From Malaya genurostris (lineage: Eukaryota; Arthropoda; Insecta; Diptera; Culicidae): a stretch of DNA of 64,000 nucleotides. Shown piece after piece: positions 1 to 10,906 of this stretch. The stretch is taken from assembly GCF_030247185.1 (NCBI RefSeq), contig NC_080572.1, positions 177,100,866-177,164,865 on the forward strand, read 5' to 3'. Each line of letters begins with the position of its first letter. Position 1 is the stretch's first letter. The position numbers and the translations under genes are program-made. The notes beneath the pieces were generated by a model that was not told the origin of the DNA, did not search any database, and saw only the letters and a program-made list of their open reading frames with translations.

Positions 1-455
1 CTCCCCTCGCATTGACAACTTCAACGAGAGCTCTTCTCTTTCACATTTATACACCACTGTTGTGTAAAGTGTGCACGCATCATGAGTGCGTTTGTTTATT
101 TCCTTTTACCTCTTCCACTGAATCGCACCAAAGTGCTAGAGCATTAGCTAATAAATTCTCTGAGATGGATGCAGATACTTTCACAGAGGTGTACACGCCG
201 GTGAGCACTCTGCTGTATGGTTTTCGTAGATGAAGCGTGGACACGCAAAATCAGCAAAATAAAACAATTTATCGCAAAATTTTCGGTTTTCCTTGCAAAT
301 TTTTCATAGCAAGGCCAGATCTACTCTCTATTAATTGAAGTTCACAAAAGTGTTCGCTCACCATCACGCGCCAGTGGTCACTTGGGTGTATTTAGACGAG
401 AGCGCGTGTGAGCGATTCATGCGAAGAGAATGTGTTTCACTCGCGCCAGCTGCTT
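1..455. other. Unannotated left flank
   Basis: No gene or repeat boundary is recognised here. The stretch is moderately AT-rich with a short open frame at 12-233 that has no recognisable domain, no start context and no codon bias worth naming. It ends at the target site of the Harbinger-like MITE that follows. Confidence 0.4.
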
Positions 456-458
456 GAA

Positions 459-1645
459 GGGGCTGTCCATAAAAGACGTCACACTTTTTTGACGATTTTT
501 TACTCCCCCTCCCCCCTTTGTCACAAATTGTCACAAAAGCAAAGACCCCCCACCACCCCTATGTCACATGTCACGAATTCAAAATAAATAAAATTCATCT
601 CAATACATACTCAATATGTATATACAAACCATACAAATATGAGGGAAAAACCGATTTATTACATGCTGTCATTAGATTAAAAAATATCCCTAAAACTACA
701 AAATCATCGGAATTATTTTTTTAATATCAATTATATAAATTAACAAAAGTATTTGGTTGGAACTGATGAAACATTTAAATCATCTGTTTTATTCCTCCTA
801 GGGGTACACAGATATATTATTGTTTTAGGTAAAGAATAATATTTCCTTAGTGTAGCATACAGGGCTGAGGAAATAAAGACCAAAATGTCATCAAAACGAG
901 ATCACTGCCGGAGAATCTTTTCATAATCAGTTGATCAGTGAAATTTAAATCACATCGATCATTATCGGTACTGATCTTCCGTCACACAATGGGTAGTGAT
1001 TTTGAGCTTAAATGATTCTTGATTTATGTAAGTTGAATCACTGGATGATTCGATAAGCTTTGATGTTGGTGGAGGAAAATCACATATGATCAAGATAAGA
1101 CATGACATGATCTACGTATGAAATCGTTGATCTTCTGCTCTTTTTCAAATGGAGTACAATTGAATAAACTGCATCAGAATCAGATAAGAGAAATTCTTAT
1201 GATATACTATTATCAATGCTAGAAAATCAAATTACTGAAAAAATTGTCAGTGCATAACTTAAGTTAAACCGTATGAAGGCTTTTTTTTCTTTTTTACTCA
1301 TATTAGGCAAAATTTCTTAATTTCTCTCATTTACTCGCTCCTCCGTGCACTTTTGCTGATCACAACAGAAATGATTTCCTGCGTCACTCATTTCCGAATT
1401 TACAAGAAGAAGCTTTTACATAAACAAATACACGTTTTCCTATAGAATGTAAACGTTTATTGTGGAGATTTTTTCAGGAAATAGGGCAAAGCAGTAATAT
1501 AATTAGATATTTTAAAAATGCGCTCATTGAAAATATTGGACGTCGCATTCCAAAAACCTTCCCCCCTCCCCCCTGTCACAAAAGGTCACGTTTTATGAAA
1601 CACCCCCCTCCCCCTTGCGGCGTGACGTCTTTTATGGACAGCCCC
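459..1645 (+). mobile_element. Harbinger/PIF-like MITE, copy 1 (1187 bp)
   Basis: The element begins GGGGCTGTCCATAAAAGACG and ends with its inverted complement. The flanking triplets are GAA (456-458) and TAA (1646-1648), consistent with a TAA duplication carrying one mutation. The TWA target preference and GGGG-start termini are typical of PIF/Harbinger elements. There is no transposase frame, so it is non-autonomous. C- and G-rich runs lie just inside both ends, followed by AT-rich sequence. Compared with copy 2 (34479-35270) it carries an extra internal block of about 390 bp (roughly 908-1298), also present in copy 3 (39033-40194). ISL2EU-type elements have similar ends, so the superfamily is inferred from the 3-bp duplication. 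Confidence 0.8.
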
Positions 1646-1648
1646 TAA

Positions 1649-2828
1649 CCACAAGCACACACTCAAATGCTGTCTATTCGACACTGAGAAGAAGTGCGCT
1701 TTCCTCTTTGTGCGGTGCTTCGTTTTTTGCATCCTCGGTGTGGCAAAAATCTGACTCTAGCGTGTATCACTCTGGTGAAATGCCATCTCTGTACCCAAGT
1801 AACATTTTTAATATTATTAAATACTTGTAGCTGTCTTCAATGCTACATAATAAATCTTGCAATAAAACTTTAAACTCCACGAAAGCCTACTGAAAACCTC
1901 TATAAAAGCATGTTCCTGCTAAGTGGACCATTCTTCATAAGGTTTATAAATCAAAATGAAGAATCAGCATATACCTGCGTTAAAACTCCAAATTCAAGAA
2001 AATTTTGAAACCAGCTTTACGATCAACATTAAATTTCTTTGGATGGAATGAATTCCGCTATGAATAAACTGTAGTTTTGATGATATTTTTCTTGACTATG
2101 TGTGTCATGTCTACTTTGAATGCAATCAGTAAGAATATATTATATTTTAATTACGAGTTTGAGACCTTTTCCGAACGTAAAAACTTCATGCGCTTTTATT
2201 TTTATCGTGAATGTAAGGATAAAAATAAGAATTATAACTAATCGCCTTGAAATAAATTGCGGTTTTTGCGAAAGTCTCCATGATTTATGAAAATTATTTT
2301 ATGTGATTCATCGTCATTTTTGTATAAAACTATTCTGTGGCGATAAAACTTGTGCATACGATCTGAAAATGAATCATGAAAGTCCAACATATTTCCTCGT
2401 TTTTGCATTACAAAGTTTATTTGATGTCAATAAATGCTACGGTATAGAACATCATAATGGCGGCCATGAAATTTCTTTTAATGCAAATTACACTTAACCT
2501 AAGAAGCAATAAATCAAATAGCCTACAACTAATGTGTCATAAATGTACTTTAGAGCTCTCAAATTTACTCTGAGTGAAATTGTCATAGAATAAACACGCA
2601 CGCACACAAAACTAGATATATGAAAGAATTTAACTGACAATAATGTTTTAAAGAAAATGTTTGAAAGCAATATTAAGAGTGTTTGCATGGTTTTATTCTA
2701 GTGCAAATTGTTTTATTTCTATTTTATTTTTAGTGTAGGTAAAGGGTTTTATAGAAGCTTTGAAAACTATGATATTACTGGTTAAAAGAGACACTTATTA
2801 TAGTTGTCATAAAACAGGTAGTGATTGA
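1649..2828. other. AT-rich intergenic stretch, nothing recognised
   Basis: About 1.2 kb of AT-rich sequence without recognisable coding potential. Frames near 1615-1830, 2303-2497 and 2494-2688 (minus) are short, lack known domains and look like chance. No clear inverted repeats or tandem arrays were seen. Confidence 0.4.
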
Positions 2829-3849
2829 AAAATCAATTACAAAACTCCTATAAATTATAATCAAAACTATAAGGCATTCGAATTGTTACTTGGGTACAGT
2901 GTAGTGAACAATAGAGTGTACGAACTGGGCAAATACGATTTAACAAAGCCTGAAACTTGGCCTACAAGACCAAATTCAATTTGTATTGATTTCAAGCGCT
3001 GCAAAGTTAGACCAGCAGCAAATGAAATTGAAATCTTACTTAAAGAAAGAATGCATCTAGAAGCTAATAATGTAGGTGAAATTCAATTCAACAAGGCGTC
3101 TAACTGTGTGTACATTATGTTCAAACGTGAAAGTGATGCAATTTCATTCGCTTCGGTTAACAACGAGGTGCATAGTGTTGATCATGACAATTTTAAATAT
3201 AAAATCCCTGTGTACATGGTGGACAATGCAATAAAAGTACGCGTGCATGACCTTTCCCCGCAGACCAGCGATGGGTATGTTCGGGAAAACATGTCGCAGT
3301 ACGGTGAAGTTCTTTCCATCGAAAGGGAAGTATGGCGGAATTTTTTCCCCGGTATCCGGAATGGCGTGCGAGTGGTACGTATGCAACTACGTAAAGCAAT
3401 TCCATCTTACATCGTTTGCGGTCAAGATGGAATACATCCGTGTAAAACGCTGATTACGTATGAAAATCAACTGGGTACATGTCAGTTTTGTGAACAACCT
3501 GCACACTATGGCAAACCTTGCACTGAAACTGCGAAAACAAACAAAACAAACAAAAACAAGGACAACCACTCAACAACGGAAACTAGTGAATGCAGTGCTC
3601 CTGTTTCAAAAACACCTTCACCATCTAACCAAACAGCAACTGCAACCAATGTACAAGAAAACGCTTCTACAGTAACTAGCAACGAGATCAAGACTGCGAA
3701 TAACAAGGAAAACGAAAAGAAGACGGAAATCAACCTCAATCCTCGCAGAAGGGAAATGGAAGCTCCTCTCCCCCTAGAAAAAGGGTGACAACGAAATCGA
3801 ATACAAAAAATTATTTATTTAAAAAATCGGCTAAATCGGCCACGTAAAG
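2829..3849 (+). pseudogene. Gag-like ORF1 of a non-LTR retrotransposon, 5'-truncated
   Basis: A frame is open from just after a TGA at 2826 to 3788, about 320 codons, with no ATG at its head, so the N-terminus is missing or decayed. The central part (3220-3430) looks like the RRM-like fold of LINE Gag proteins. It is followed by a zinc knuckle C-x2-C-x4-H-x4-C at about 3480-3521, then a tail rich in Thr, Asn, Ser and Lys. Near 3750 a one-base shift moves into another frame that runs through a Ser-Pro-Pro-Arg-Lys stretch and ends at the TAA 3847-3849. That frame is probably the ancestral C-terminus. A short 3' tail follows directly, with no RT ORF. Such proteins bind element RNA and DNA. Whether the family is Gag-only or this copy lost ORF2 cannot be told from one copy. 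Confidence 0.7.
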
Positions 3850-3991
3850 CTTGTACGCAAATAGGCCTGAATAAAAATGTCTTTTAAATAAAAAAACAAA
3901 CCTTTACGAAGAGATTTCATTTTTAAACGTGTAAATAAATTGAGTTATCGCGAAGCAACACGGTTTTTAAGACGATATGTTGATCGTGCGA
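3850..3991 (+). other. Probable 3' UTR of the Gag-only element plus flank
   Basis: Directly after the inferred Gag stop comes a short segment with an AATAAA-like signal (TGAATAAAAATG near 3869) and A-rich runs to about 3900, which fits a retroelement 3' end. The last 90 bases are flank up to the hAT target site. No clear target duplication was found. Confidence 0.4.
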
Positions 3992-4150
3992 CGCTCACTT
4001 AGAGATGTGCGAAGCAGCTCATACCCGTGAGCAGCTCCGAACCGATAAGCTCACTAAAGGGTTCAATGTATCAGCTCATCAACTCATTTAGATTGAACTG
4101 AAGTTTTGTTTCGAGCGCTGATTTTTGCGCCCTTTTTCCTTTAATATAAA

Positions 4151-4360
4151 ACAGCAAAGTCTTGGCATTACATTCCTTTTGTGGAATTTGGCCTTTCTGT
4201 TTCAACAGACTTCGCAGCCGATTCTTAGTGTACAGAATCATTGCATGGCTAGTACTATGGATCCTACTGACACTAAGAATCCTTCCAGGTCGGGGCTCGA
4301 ACATACGACAACTGGCTTGTAAGACCAGCGTCCTATGCATTGAACCGCCAACCTGGGACA
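4151..4360 (-). mobile_element. tRNA-derived SINE, near full length
   Basis: Read on the minus strand, the head resembles a tRNA. It has a box-A-like GGCGGTTCAATGCATAGG, a potential anticodon arm with a 7-base loop CTTACAA (anticodon position UAC, valine-like), and a box B TGTTCGAGCCCC. The tRNA-unrelated body ends near 4151. Two other copies occur, at 46341-46548 (minus) and 31556-31710 (plus, truncated). Pol III transcription from the internal boxes and mobilisation by a LINE are inferred from SINE biology. No convincing target duplication was found for this copy. Confidence 0.8.
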
Positions 4361-4666
4361 ATTTTATATGCATTTTCGAAATCATTGATGCACAAAGAAC
4401 AATGCTATGCGAACTAACTTGTCTGCGAATTATTACTATGTCTTATTTGAGAATATCTGCTAAAGTGGCATCCTTGAAAGTACCTTAGCCTACTGAGTGA
4501 GAGGTAAGATTTCTTATTGACAATGGCTCATTCAATCTGTTAAAGAAGGATAGGTACACATTTGGAAGAACGAACAAAAGCTCATGCACACATTTCTTCT
4601 CATTTATAACTCGCTCTTCAAGAGCCGAAGATCCGTTCAGCTCGTAGCTTGTTTCCACCTTACCAG

Positions 4667-4935
4667 CAGGGATGCCAGGTCATTTTTTCAAAAATCTGTG
4701 ATCAAGCCAAAAACCTGTCTGTGCACGTTTCCCCGTTTCCATAATAGCTGATCGGAATCATTTTGGTAAGCAACAAAAAAGTGTCACTATTTCCTACCAC
4801 TCTGTAATTTTTGGTGCTAAACTGTGATCAATTTCAAAAATCTGTGATCGATTTCAGAATCTGTGAAAATTTGTGCCATTTTTTAAAATTGAAAATCTGT
4901 GAAACACAGATTAATCTGTGAACCTGGCATCCCTG
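4667..4935. mobile_element. hAT-like MITE (inner, 269 bp) with perfect 8-bp TSD
   Basis: Termini CAGGGATGCCAGGT and ACCTGGCATCCCTG are perfect inverted repeats of 14 bp. The flanks are identical 8-bp copies of CTTACCAG at 4659-4666 and 4936-4943. Both are hAT signatures. The interior is AT-rich with repeated AATCTGTGA words. It has no coding capacity, so movement depended on a hAT transposase elsewhere. It lies inside the outer hAT MITE and is therefore younger. Confidence 0.88.
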
Positions 4936-5050
4936 CTTACCAGCTGGTGAGCTGCGGTTCTTTTAAAAAGAGCTGTGAGTTATCAGCTCACTTTAAAGAT
5001 TCGATTCACTGGAATAGTTCAGGAGCGAATTGCCCATCTCTACGCTCACA

Positions 5051-5632
5051 GCAAAAGTGAGTTACAGAAATAGCAGACGAGTGACGCCCTCCAATTCTTA
5101 ACTATTCATGGTTTCAGCATGACCATAGTGAAAATGAGTCACACGAATAGTACTCAGGATATTGGAAAATAAATTGGATTATGAATATAATTTAAAATTG
5201 TAAAAGTTTGCTGCATTAAGTTGCATATTTCGCTTCGGTACAAGGTTTCCTAGGTAAAACTAGGTAAAATGATGTATAACTTTTCCAGAAAAGAATAAAC
5301 CTATGCATTATTATGGGATTTTATATTTTCTACAATTATTCCAAACAAAGTATGTATAAAAATAACTTGAAACAAGTTATGATCAGAAAACTAGTTTTAA
5401 GGGGGGTGTCATAATTCAATAATTAAAACTAACTTTGAAAAGGCCTAAAACGAAGTTCCATCGAGTTCCATTTAGATTTTTTTGTAGTATTGATCATATC
5501 TTTTCCTATGAATTTTGTAAAAATCAGCTGCATAAAGTTGCATATTTCGCTTTGGTGTAAGGTTTTATCATAAGTAAAAAAAGGTAAAATGTTGTGTAAC
5601 TTTACCAGGAAACAACAAACCTATGCACTAAC
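5051..5632. repeat. Local duplicated AT-rich repeat; piggyBac target
   Basis: Two diverged copies of a block containing TTGCATATTTCGCTT and AACCTATGCA lie at about 5205-5415 and 5522-5632. The second copy continues beyond the piggyBac insertion at 13486-13590 (shared CCAAACAAAGTAT and AACAAGTTATGA). The first copy therefore represents the sequence before insertion. No gene is seen. Confidence 0.6.
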
Positions 5633-5699
5633 TTAACCCTCAGGGTACGGACTATAAAAAAGTTACGTTCAGTACGGACAGGGTTAGCCTAACCCGGCG

Positions 5700-6206
5700 A
5701 CTTTGATTGGGTGTATATCGAGCTGTACTTTGTCAATTTGAATAATTTTTTTTAATTTTGTGTGAAATTGTCTCAAAAATATAATAGAGTTGTCAGATTA
5801 ATCATTTAACTGATTGAAAAAAAATTATAATGAATAATGTGAACGGGTCTTGAATTTTTTTTGTAAAAAACGTTTATTTTTCAAAATGCTGTAACTTTTT
5901 GAAAAAAAAAAATATTAACATTGTATAGCTCGCATTTGAAAGGTAAAAAGTAGTTCTTACAAATGTCCATAACGGTTTTTTGATTTATTCCAAAAACTAT
6001 ATTTTTTTTGAAAAATGAAAATACGCGTTTTTTCGAGTAAGCGAAAAAACGTTGTTTCGTTGATTTATGATGATAAAGGATAAAATTAATTACTCTGAGC
6101 GTAAAAAAGTTGTTTCTCAGATATTGTTGAGTAGTATCATATAAATAAATACCAAACATAATTGTTAAAAGCGAATATTTATTATTAAAAAGTTACACAA
6201 GTCATG
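5700..6206. other. piggyBac 3' non-coding region
   Basis: AT-rich sequence between the left terminal repeat and the end of the transposase remnant. The minus-strand frame at 5881-6159 is low-complexity and shows no domain. It presumably holds the 3' UTR and left-end binding sites of the element. Confidence 0.5.
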
Positions 6207-6445
6207 TTACATAATATTGCCGCACTCGCAGCACAGTTTCGCTACGTGCTCTTTACACATCGCCTTATGACATCTAAGGCACTTATAATACGTTTTTCGG
6301 TCAAAGGAACTTGGACATAAGTTACATCTCTTTTGCTTTGGAAGTCTATTATCGACAAACTCATCGCGAATGTCCATTTCTTCTGGCAACTCACGAGAAT
6401 CCAAACACTCTTCAATCGTATTTCGCAGACCTATTCTCAGAGTAT
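6207..6445 (-). pseudogene. piggyBac transposase C-terminal cysteine-rich domain remnant
   Basis: About 80 codons encode a stretch with LRNTIEECL, followed by a cysteine/histidine cluster of C-x2-C, C-x2-C-H-x3-C-x2-H and C-C-x-C type. This is the zinc-binding domain that piggyBac transposases carry at the C-terminus and use to recognise the element ends. The residues are well preserved and the frame closes with a stop at 6207. It is out of frame with the upstream N-terminal piece, which meets a TGA at 6437-6439. The join is therefore the scar of an internal deletion plus frameshift. Confidence 0.85.
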
Positions 6446-6569
6446 TCTCCAAGCTTCGAGCGGTGTTTTAACTCGTGTCGCATTACCTTTAGTTGATGGC
6501 ACGTAAGATTGTTGGGACTGCGATCGACGGCCCCTCGATTCCGGAGCAGAGAGATTCCATTTTTTTTTT

Positions 6570-7228
6570 ATTCAAGAATATAATGTTTAAGGCACACTGC
6601 TTAAGCTCTAAGATGCCAAGGGCTTTTACTAATTTAAAATTTACGACTAACTTAAAACTAGGGTTGTATCATTAAGTAATGTCATATTTGGGTCGCAGTG
6701 GTTGACTTTGGCAGATCCAGCCTTCATGTGGTGATCGGCCGGTGATCTGAATATTTCATGAGAGTCTTCCATATGGCGTTGGTGAATATTCATGTTGGCC
6801 GCATTCTTCGGTCCGTGTGGGTCCGCGGGAAACACCCCCAGGTTACGAATACCCGGCGGGTGGCCCGCATGCTGTTGATAAGTTTCCGTGGGCGATGATG
6901 GTGTTGTTACAGAAGAAAATGAAAAAAAAAAAATATAGCGAAGTAAATATTGCGTAAAACGGAGTAAAAAGGGGATATGGGAATGAAATGACTAAAACGA
7001 CAGAGATCTAATTAGTTGACATCGAGATGGTGACGAGACGGGGAGGGGGGAAGCGAAGGTTAGTGACAGCAAAAAGATCTTGTTAGTTCCGATGAAGATG
7101 GTGGACAGATGAGGAATCGGGATAATCGGCGGAAGTTAGTGTCGAACCTGCAGTTGAGAAATAATTCTTAGCCACAGTTGAAACAACGTCGATAAATAGG
7201 AGGAACTTTCTAAGCCAGATGTAACAGA
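6570..7228 (-). other. 3' UTR of the I-clade LINE
   Basis: This non-coding 3' end matches the truncated copy at 22916-23490. It contains two copies of a motif built on AGATCTAATTAGT (or AGATCTTGTTAGT) followed after about 10-15 bases by GATGGTG, near 7006-7035 and 7075-7105 on the plus strand. The same motif appears in the 3' region of the unrelated CR1-type LINE at 32180-32360. Confidence 0.75.
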
Positions 7229-10200
7229 TTACACTTGTATATTAATGTGTTTGAGAAACTGGTATATGAAAAGCATATATGAACTATCCCGACTCGCCAA
7301 CACATCCCGAACCGGAACCTCAGGCGGTCTACCTCGGGCCCTGAGGGATTCCAGTAGCTTCGACCTGGCGTCGCGATACTCTACGCACGACCACACGACA
7401 TGCTCGATGTCCTGATAACCGTCGCCACAGGTGCAGAGCCCGTTCTCCACGATCCCGATACGCCGGAGATGTGCGTTGAATGTATAGTGATTTGACATGA
7501 GTCGTGACATAACGCGAATGAAATCACGACTCACGTTCATCCCCTTGAACCAAGGTTTCGTCGATACCTTAGGGATAATGGAGTGTAGCCATCGTCCCAG
7601 TTCGTCATTGCTCCATGAAGTTTGCCAACTTTCGAGAGTTTTCTGACGAGAGATACTGAAAAATTCATTGAAGCAGATTGGTCTTTCATAAATATCACCT
7701 TCTAATGCGCCCACTTTAGCCAATGAGTCTGCCTTTTCATTGCCCGGAATGGAACAATGCGAAGGGACCCAGACTAACGATATTAAATAAGACCGTTCAG
7801 ATAAAGTACTCAAATGTTCCCGTATTTTCCCCAGGAAATATGGGGGACACTTTCCTGGCTTCATTGCCCGGAGAGCTTCTATTGAGCTTAGACTGTCCGT
7901 GACAATGAAGTAATGGTCTTTGGGCAAGGTTTCAATGATCTCGAGGGTGTACTGAATAGCAGCTAATTCTGCGACGTAAATTGAAGCCGGATCACTGAGT
8001 TTGTAAGAAGCGGTGATGTTTTGATTGAAGATGCCGAAGCCTGTGGACTTGTTAATGTTTGATCCGTCAGTGTAAAACACCTTTTCACAGTTGACTGTTC
8101 TAAATTTATTATAAAAAATATTTGGGGCCACTTGAGGGCGCACGTGAGCCGGAATTCCATGAATTTCTTCTCTCATGGATGTGTCGAAAAACACAGTAGA
8201 ATCAGAAGTATCCAAGAAATGAGCACGGTTGGAAACAAACGAAGAAGGATTAATATTCTGAGCCATGTAATCAAAATACAAGGACATAAAACGGGTTTGA
8301 GAATTAAGCTCAACTAACCTTTCGAAATTTTGAATCACCAGAGGATTCAAAATGTCGCATCGAATGAGCAAACGATATGAGAGATCCCAGAACCGGTTTT
8401 TCAATGGGAGAACACCCGCCAGCACTTCGAGGCTCATCGTATGAGTCGATTGCATGCAACCCAAGGCAATACGCAAACAACGGTACTGAATTCTTTCCAG
8501 CATGATGAAATGAGTGTTCGCCGCGGATCGGAAGCAAAAGCATCCGTATTCCATCACGGACAATATCGTTGTTTGGTACAGCCTGATGTCTCCTGGATGG
8601 GCACCCCACCACGACCCGGTTATTGTACGAAGAAAGTTGATTCTTTGTTGGCATTTTCTTTTCAGATACCTAATGTGACATCCCCAGGTGCCTTTGGAGT
8701 CGAACCAGACCCCGAGATATTTAAATGTGAAGACCTGAGCTATGGTTTCACCCCCTAGTTGAAGCTGTAATTGTGCTGGTTCTCGCTTTCTCGAAAATAC
8801 AACCAGCTCAGTTTTCTCCGTAGAGAATTCGATACCCATTTGAAGAGCCCATGTGGATAAGTTGACAAGAGTATCTTGTAACGGCCCTTGCAGATCGCCA
8901 GCTTTGGGTCCTATAATAGACACAACGCTGTCGTCGGCAAGTTGTCTTAGCGTGCAAGATGTGTTGATACATTTATCGATGTCGTTTACGTAAAAATTGT
9001 ATAGAAGGGGGCTTAAGCATGAGCCCTGAGGAAGACCCATGTAACTGAATCGTATTGTCGACAAATCACCATGCGCGAAATACATGTGTTTCTCAGACAA
9101 TAGATTATGTAAAAAGTTGTTCAAAACTGGCGAAAGACCATGCTGATGCAGCTTCTCAGATAAGATATTTATAGAAACTGAGTCAAAAGCCCCCTTAATG
9201 TCTAGGAAAACTGACGCCATTTGTTCTTTACGAGCAAATGCCATTTGAATTTCTGTTGAGAGCAACGCAAGACAATCGTTCGTTCCTTTACCCCTGCGGA
9301 AACCAAATTGTGTATCTGAAAGTAAGCCATTAGTTTCGACCCAATTGTCTAGACGGAAGAGAATCATTTTTTCGAACAATTTCCGGATACAGGAAAGCAT
9401 ATCAATCGGCCGATACGAATTGTGATCGGAGGCTGATTTTCCTGGTTTTTGAATGGCGATCACTTTCACTTGTCTCCAGTCATGTGGAATAATGTTGTCC
9501 TCAAGGAACTTATTGAATAAACTCAACAAGCGCCTTTTGGCGGGGTCTGGCAGATTTTTCAACAAGTTGAATTTTATTCTGTCTAATCCCGGGGCTTTAT
9601 TGTTACATGACAAGAGTGCAAGTGAGAGCTCTACCATCGAAAACGGTGTTTCGTTTGTATTTGGTGTCGCGGTGCGGGTGATCTTCTGTTCCGGAACAGA
9701 GTCTGGGCATACTTTTTTAGCGAAATCGAATATCCAGCGGTTGGAATATTCCTCGCTTTCATTCGTGGTGTTATGATTGCGCATTCGTCGGGCTGTGTTC
9801 CAAAGAGTACTCATAGATGTTTCTTTCGTTAAGCCGTCTATAAACCGACGCCAGTAACCGCGTTTCTTGGCTCTAATCAAGTTCTTAGTTTTAACGTCTA
9901 ACGCCGCGTAATTCCGGTAATTATCAGGTGTTCCATTTTTTCTGAATATTTTATACGCGGAGGCTCTCTCCGCGTTTAAATTTGTGCACTCTTTGTCCCA
10001 CCACGGGTTGGGAGGACGGATGTTAGTTTTCGCGCCGGGTACACGTTTCGTCTGAGCTTGAGTCGCGGTGTCGAGAATCAAGCCAGCCAAAAACGTGTAC
10101 TCTTCCTCCGGAGGAAGTTGTTGAGTTCTTTCAAGTTTCTCAGATATCGAGGTCGCATAGCTATTCCAATCAATATTTCGTGTGAGGTCATACGAAACAT

Positions 10201-10906
10201 TGATTGTCTTCGATGGTTTTGAGCCGCTGGTGATTGATATTACGATCGGTAGATGATCGCTACCGTGGGGATCAGGAATTACCTCCCACGTGCAATCCAA
10301 CCGTAGCGATGTCGAGCAAAGGGATAAATCCAGCGCACTTGGTCTTGCTGGTGGTGCAGGAATCCGTGTCATTTCTCCCGTATTCAAGATTGTCATATTG
10401 AAGTTGTCGCAGATATCATGGATCATAGTTGATCTGTTATCATCGTGAAGACAGCCCCATCCCGTACCGTGTGATTTAAAGTCTCCTAAAACCAACGTCG
10501 GTGCAGGAAGGAGCTCTACGATATCACTGAGCCACCGATGCCCAACCGAGGCTCTTGGGGGAATGTAGATGGAAGCAATGCAAAGATCCTTACCTTTGAT
10601 TGTAACATGACATGCGACAACTTCAATACCTGGTATCGAGGGGAGGTTAATGCGATAGAAAGAATAGCACTTTTTGATCCCCAAAAGTACTCCTCCATAG
10701 GGATTATCTCGATCCAGACGAATAATGTTAAAATCGTGAAAGTTTAAGGGTATTTCAGAAGTTAGCCAAGTTTCGCACAATGCAAATGCGTCACATTTCA
10801 GATTGTTTACTAGAAATTTAAATGAATCTATTTTTGGGATAATACTTCTGCAATTCCACTGTAAAACAGTGATTAGATCCGTGACCTCGGTGGATGATTC
10901 AGCCAT
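7229..10906 (-). CDS. LINE ORF2: endonuclease, reverse transcriptase, RNase H
   Basis: An uninterrupted frame of 1225 codons starts from the ATG at 10906. The frame is open a few codons further upstream, but only through a TTG. The ATG overlaps the ORF1 stop (ATGGCTGA), the usual I-type arrangement. Endonuclease covers about residues 10-230, with VLQWNCRS, CETWL and SDHLPI motifs. In the GDFN position this copy reads GDFK near residue 144, replacing a catalytic Asn. RT covers about 430-700 with YRPI, FLDIKGAFD, LPQGSCLSPLLY and LADD. RNase H covers about 945-1085 with YTDGS, AELAA, TDSLSS and WVPSH...NEKAD, so all acidic residues are present. A C-terminal CxC...H...C knuckle follows. The protein nicks DNA and primes cDNA synthesis from the element RNA. 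Confidence 0.93.
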   Translation of the reverse strand: MAESSTEVTDLITVLQWNCRSIIPKIDSFKFLVNNLKCDAFALCETWLTSEIPLNFHDFNIIRLDRDNPYGGVLLGIKKCYSFYRINLPSIPGIEVVACHVTIKGKDLCIASIYIPPRASVGHRWLSDIVELLPAPTLVLGDFKSHGTGWGCLHDDNRSTMIHDICDNFNMTILNTGEMTRIPAPPARPSALDLSLCSTSLRLDCTWEVIPDPHGSDHLPIVISITSGSKPSKTINVSYDLTRNIDWNSYATSISEKLERTQQLPPEEEYTFLAGLILDTATQAQTKRVPGAKTNIRPPNPWWDKECTNLNAERASAYKIFRKNGTPDNYRNYAALDVKTKNLIRAKKRGYWRRFIDGLTKETSMSTLWNTARRMRNHNTTNESEEYSNRWIFDFAKKVCPDSVPEQKITRTATPNTNETPFSMVELSLALLSCNNKAPGLDRIKFNLLKNLPDPAKRRLLSLFNKFLEDNIIPHDWRQVKVIAIQKPGKSASDHNSYRPIDMLSCIRKLFEKMILFRLDNWVETNGLLSDTQFGFRRGKGTNDCLALLSTEIQMAFARKEQMASVFLDIKGAFDSVSINILSEKLHQHGLSPVLNNFLHNLLSEKHMYFAHGDLSTIRFSYMGLPQGSCLSPLLYNFYVNDIDKCINTSCTLRQLADDSVVSIIGPKAGDLQGPLQDTLVNLSTWALQMGIEFSTEKTELVVFSRKREPAQLQLQLGGETIAQVFTFKYLGVWFDSKGTWGCHIRYLKRKCQQRINFLRTITGSWWGAHPGDIRLYQTTILSVMEYGCFCFRSAANTHFIMLERIQYRCLRIALGCMQSTHTMSLEVLAGVLPLKNRFWDLSYRLLIRCDILNPLVIQNFERLVELNSQTRFMSLYFDYMAQNINPSSFVSNRAHFLDTSDSTVFFDTSMREEIHGIPAHVRPQVAPNIFYNKFRTVNCEKVFYTDGSNINKSTGFGIFNQNITASYKLSDPASIYVAELAAIQYTLEIIETLPKDHYFIVTDSLSSIEALRAMKPGKCPPYFLGKIREHLSTLSERSYLISLVWVPSHCSIPGNEKADSLAKVGALEGDIYERPICFNEFFSISRQKTLESWQTSWSNDELGRWLHSIIPKVSTKPWFKGMNVSRDFIRVMSRLMSNHYTFNAHLRRIGIVENGLCTCGDGYQDIEHVVWSCVEYRDARSKLLESLRARGRPPEVPVRDVLASRDSSYMLFIYQFLKHINIQV

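Larger units (their letters stand above)
4000..5042. mobile_element. hAT-like MITE (outer), hosting two other elements
   Basis: The ends are TAGAGATG and CATCTCTA, flanked by CGCTCACT (3992-3999) and CGCTCACA (5043-5050), a 7-of-8 match. An 8-bp duplication and TAGAGATG-type ends are hAT features. Once the nested SINE (4151-4360) and inner hAT MITE (4667-4935) are removed, roughly 560 bp remain. That remainder is rich in GAGCTG/CAGCTC words, which may be subterminal transposase-binding repeats. No transposase is encoded. Confidence 0.75.
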
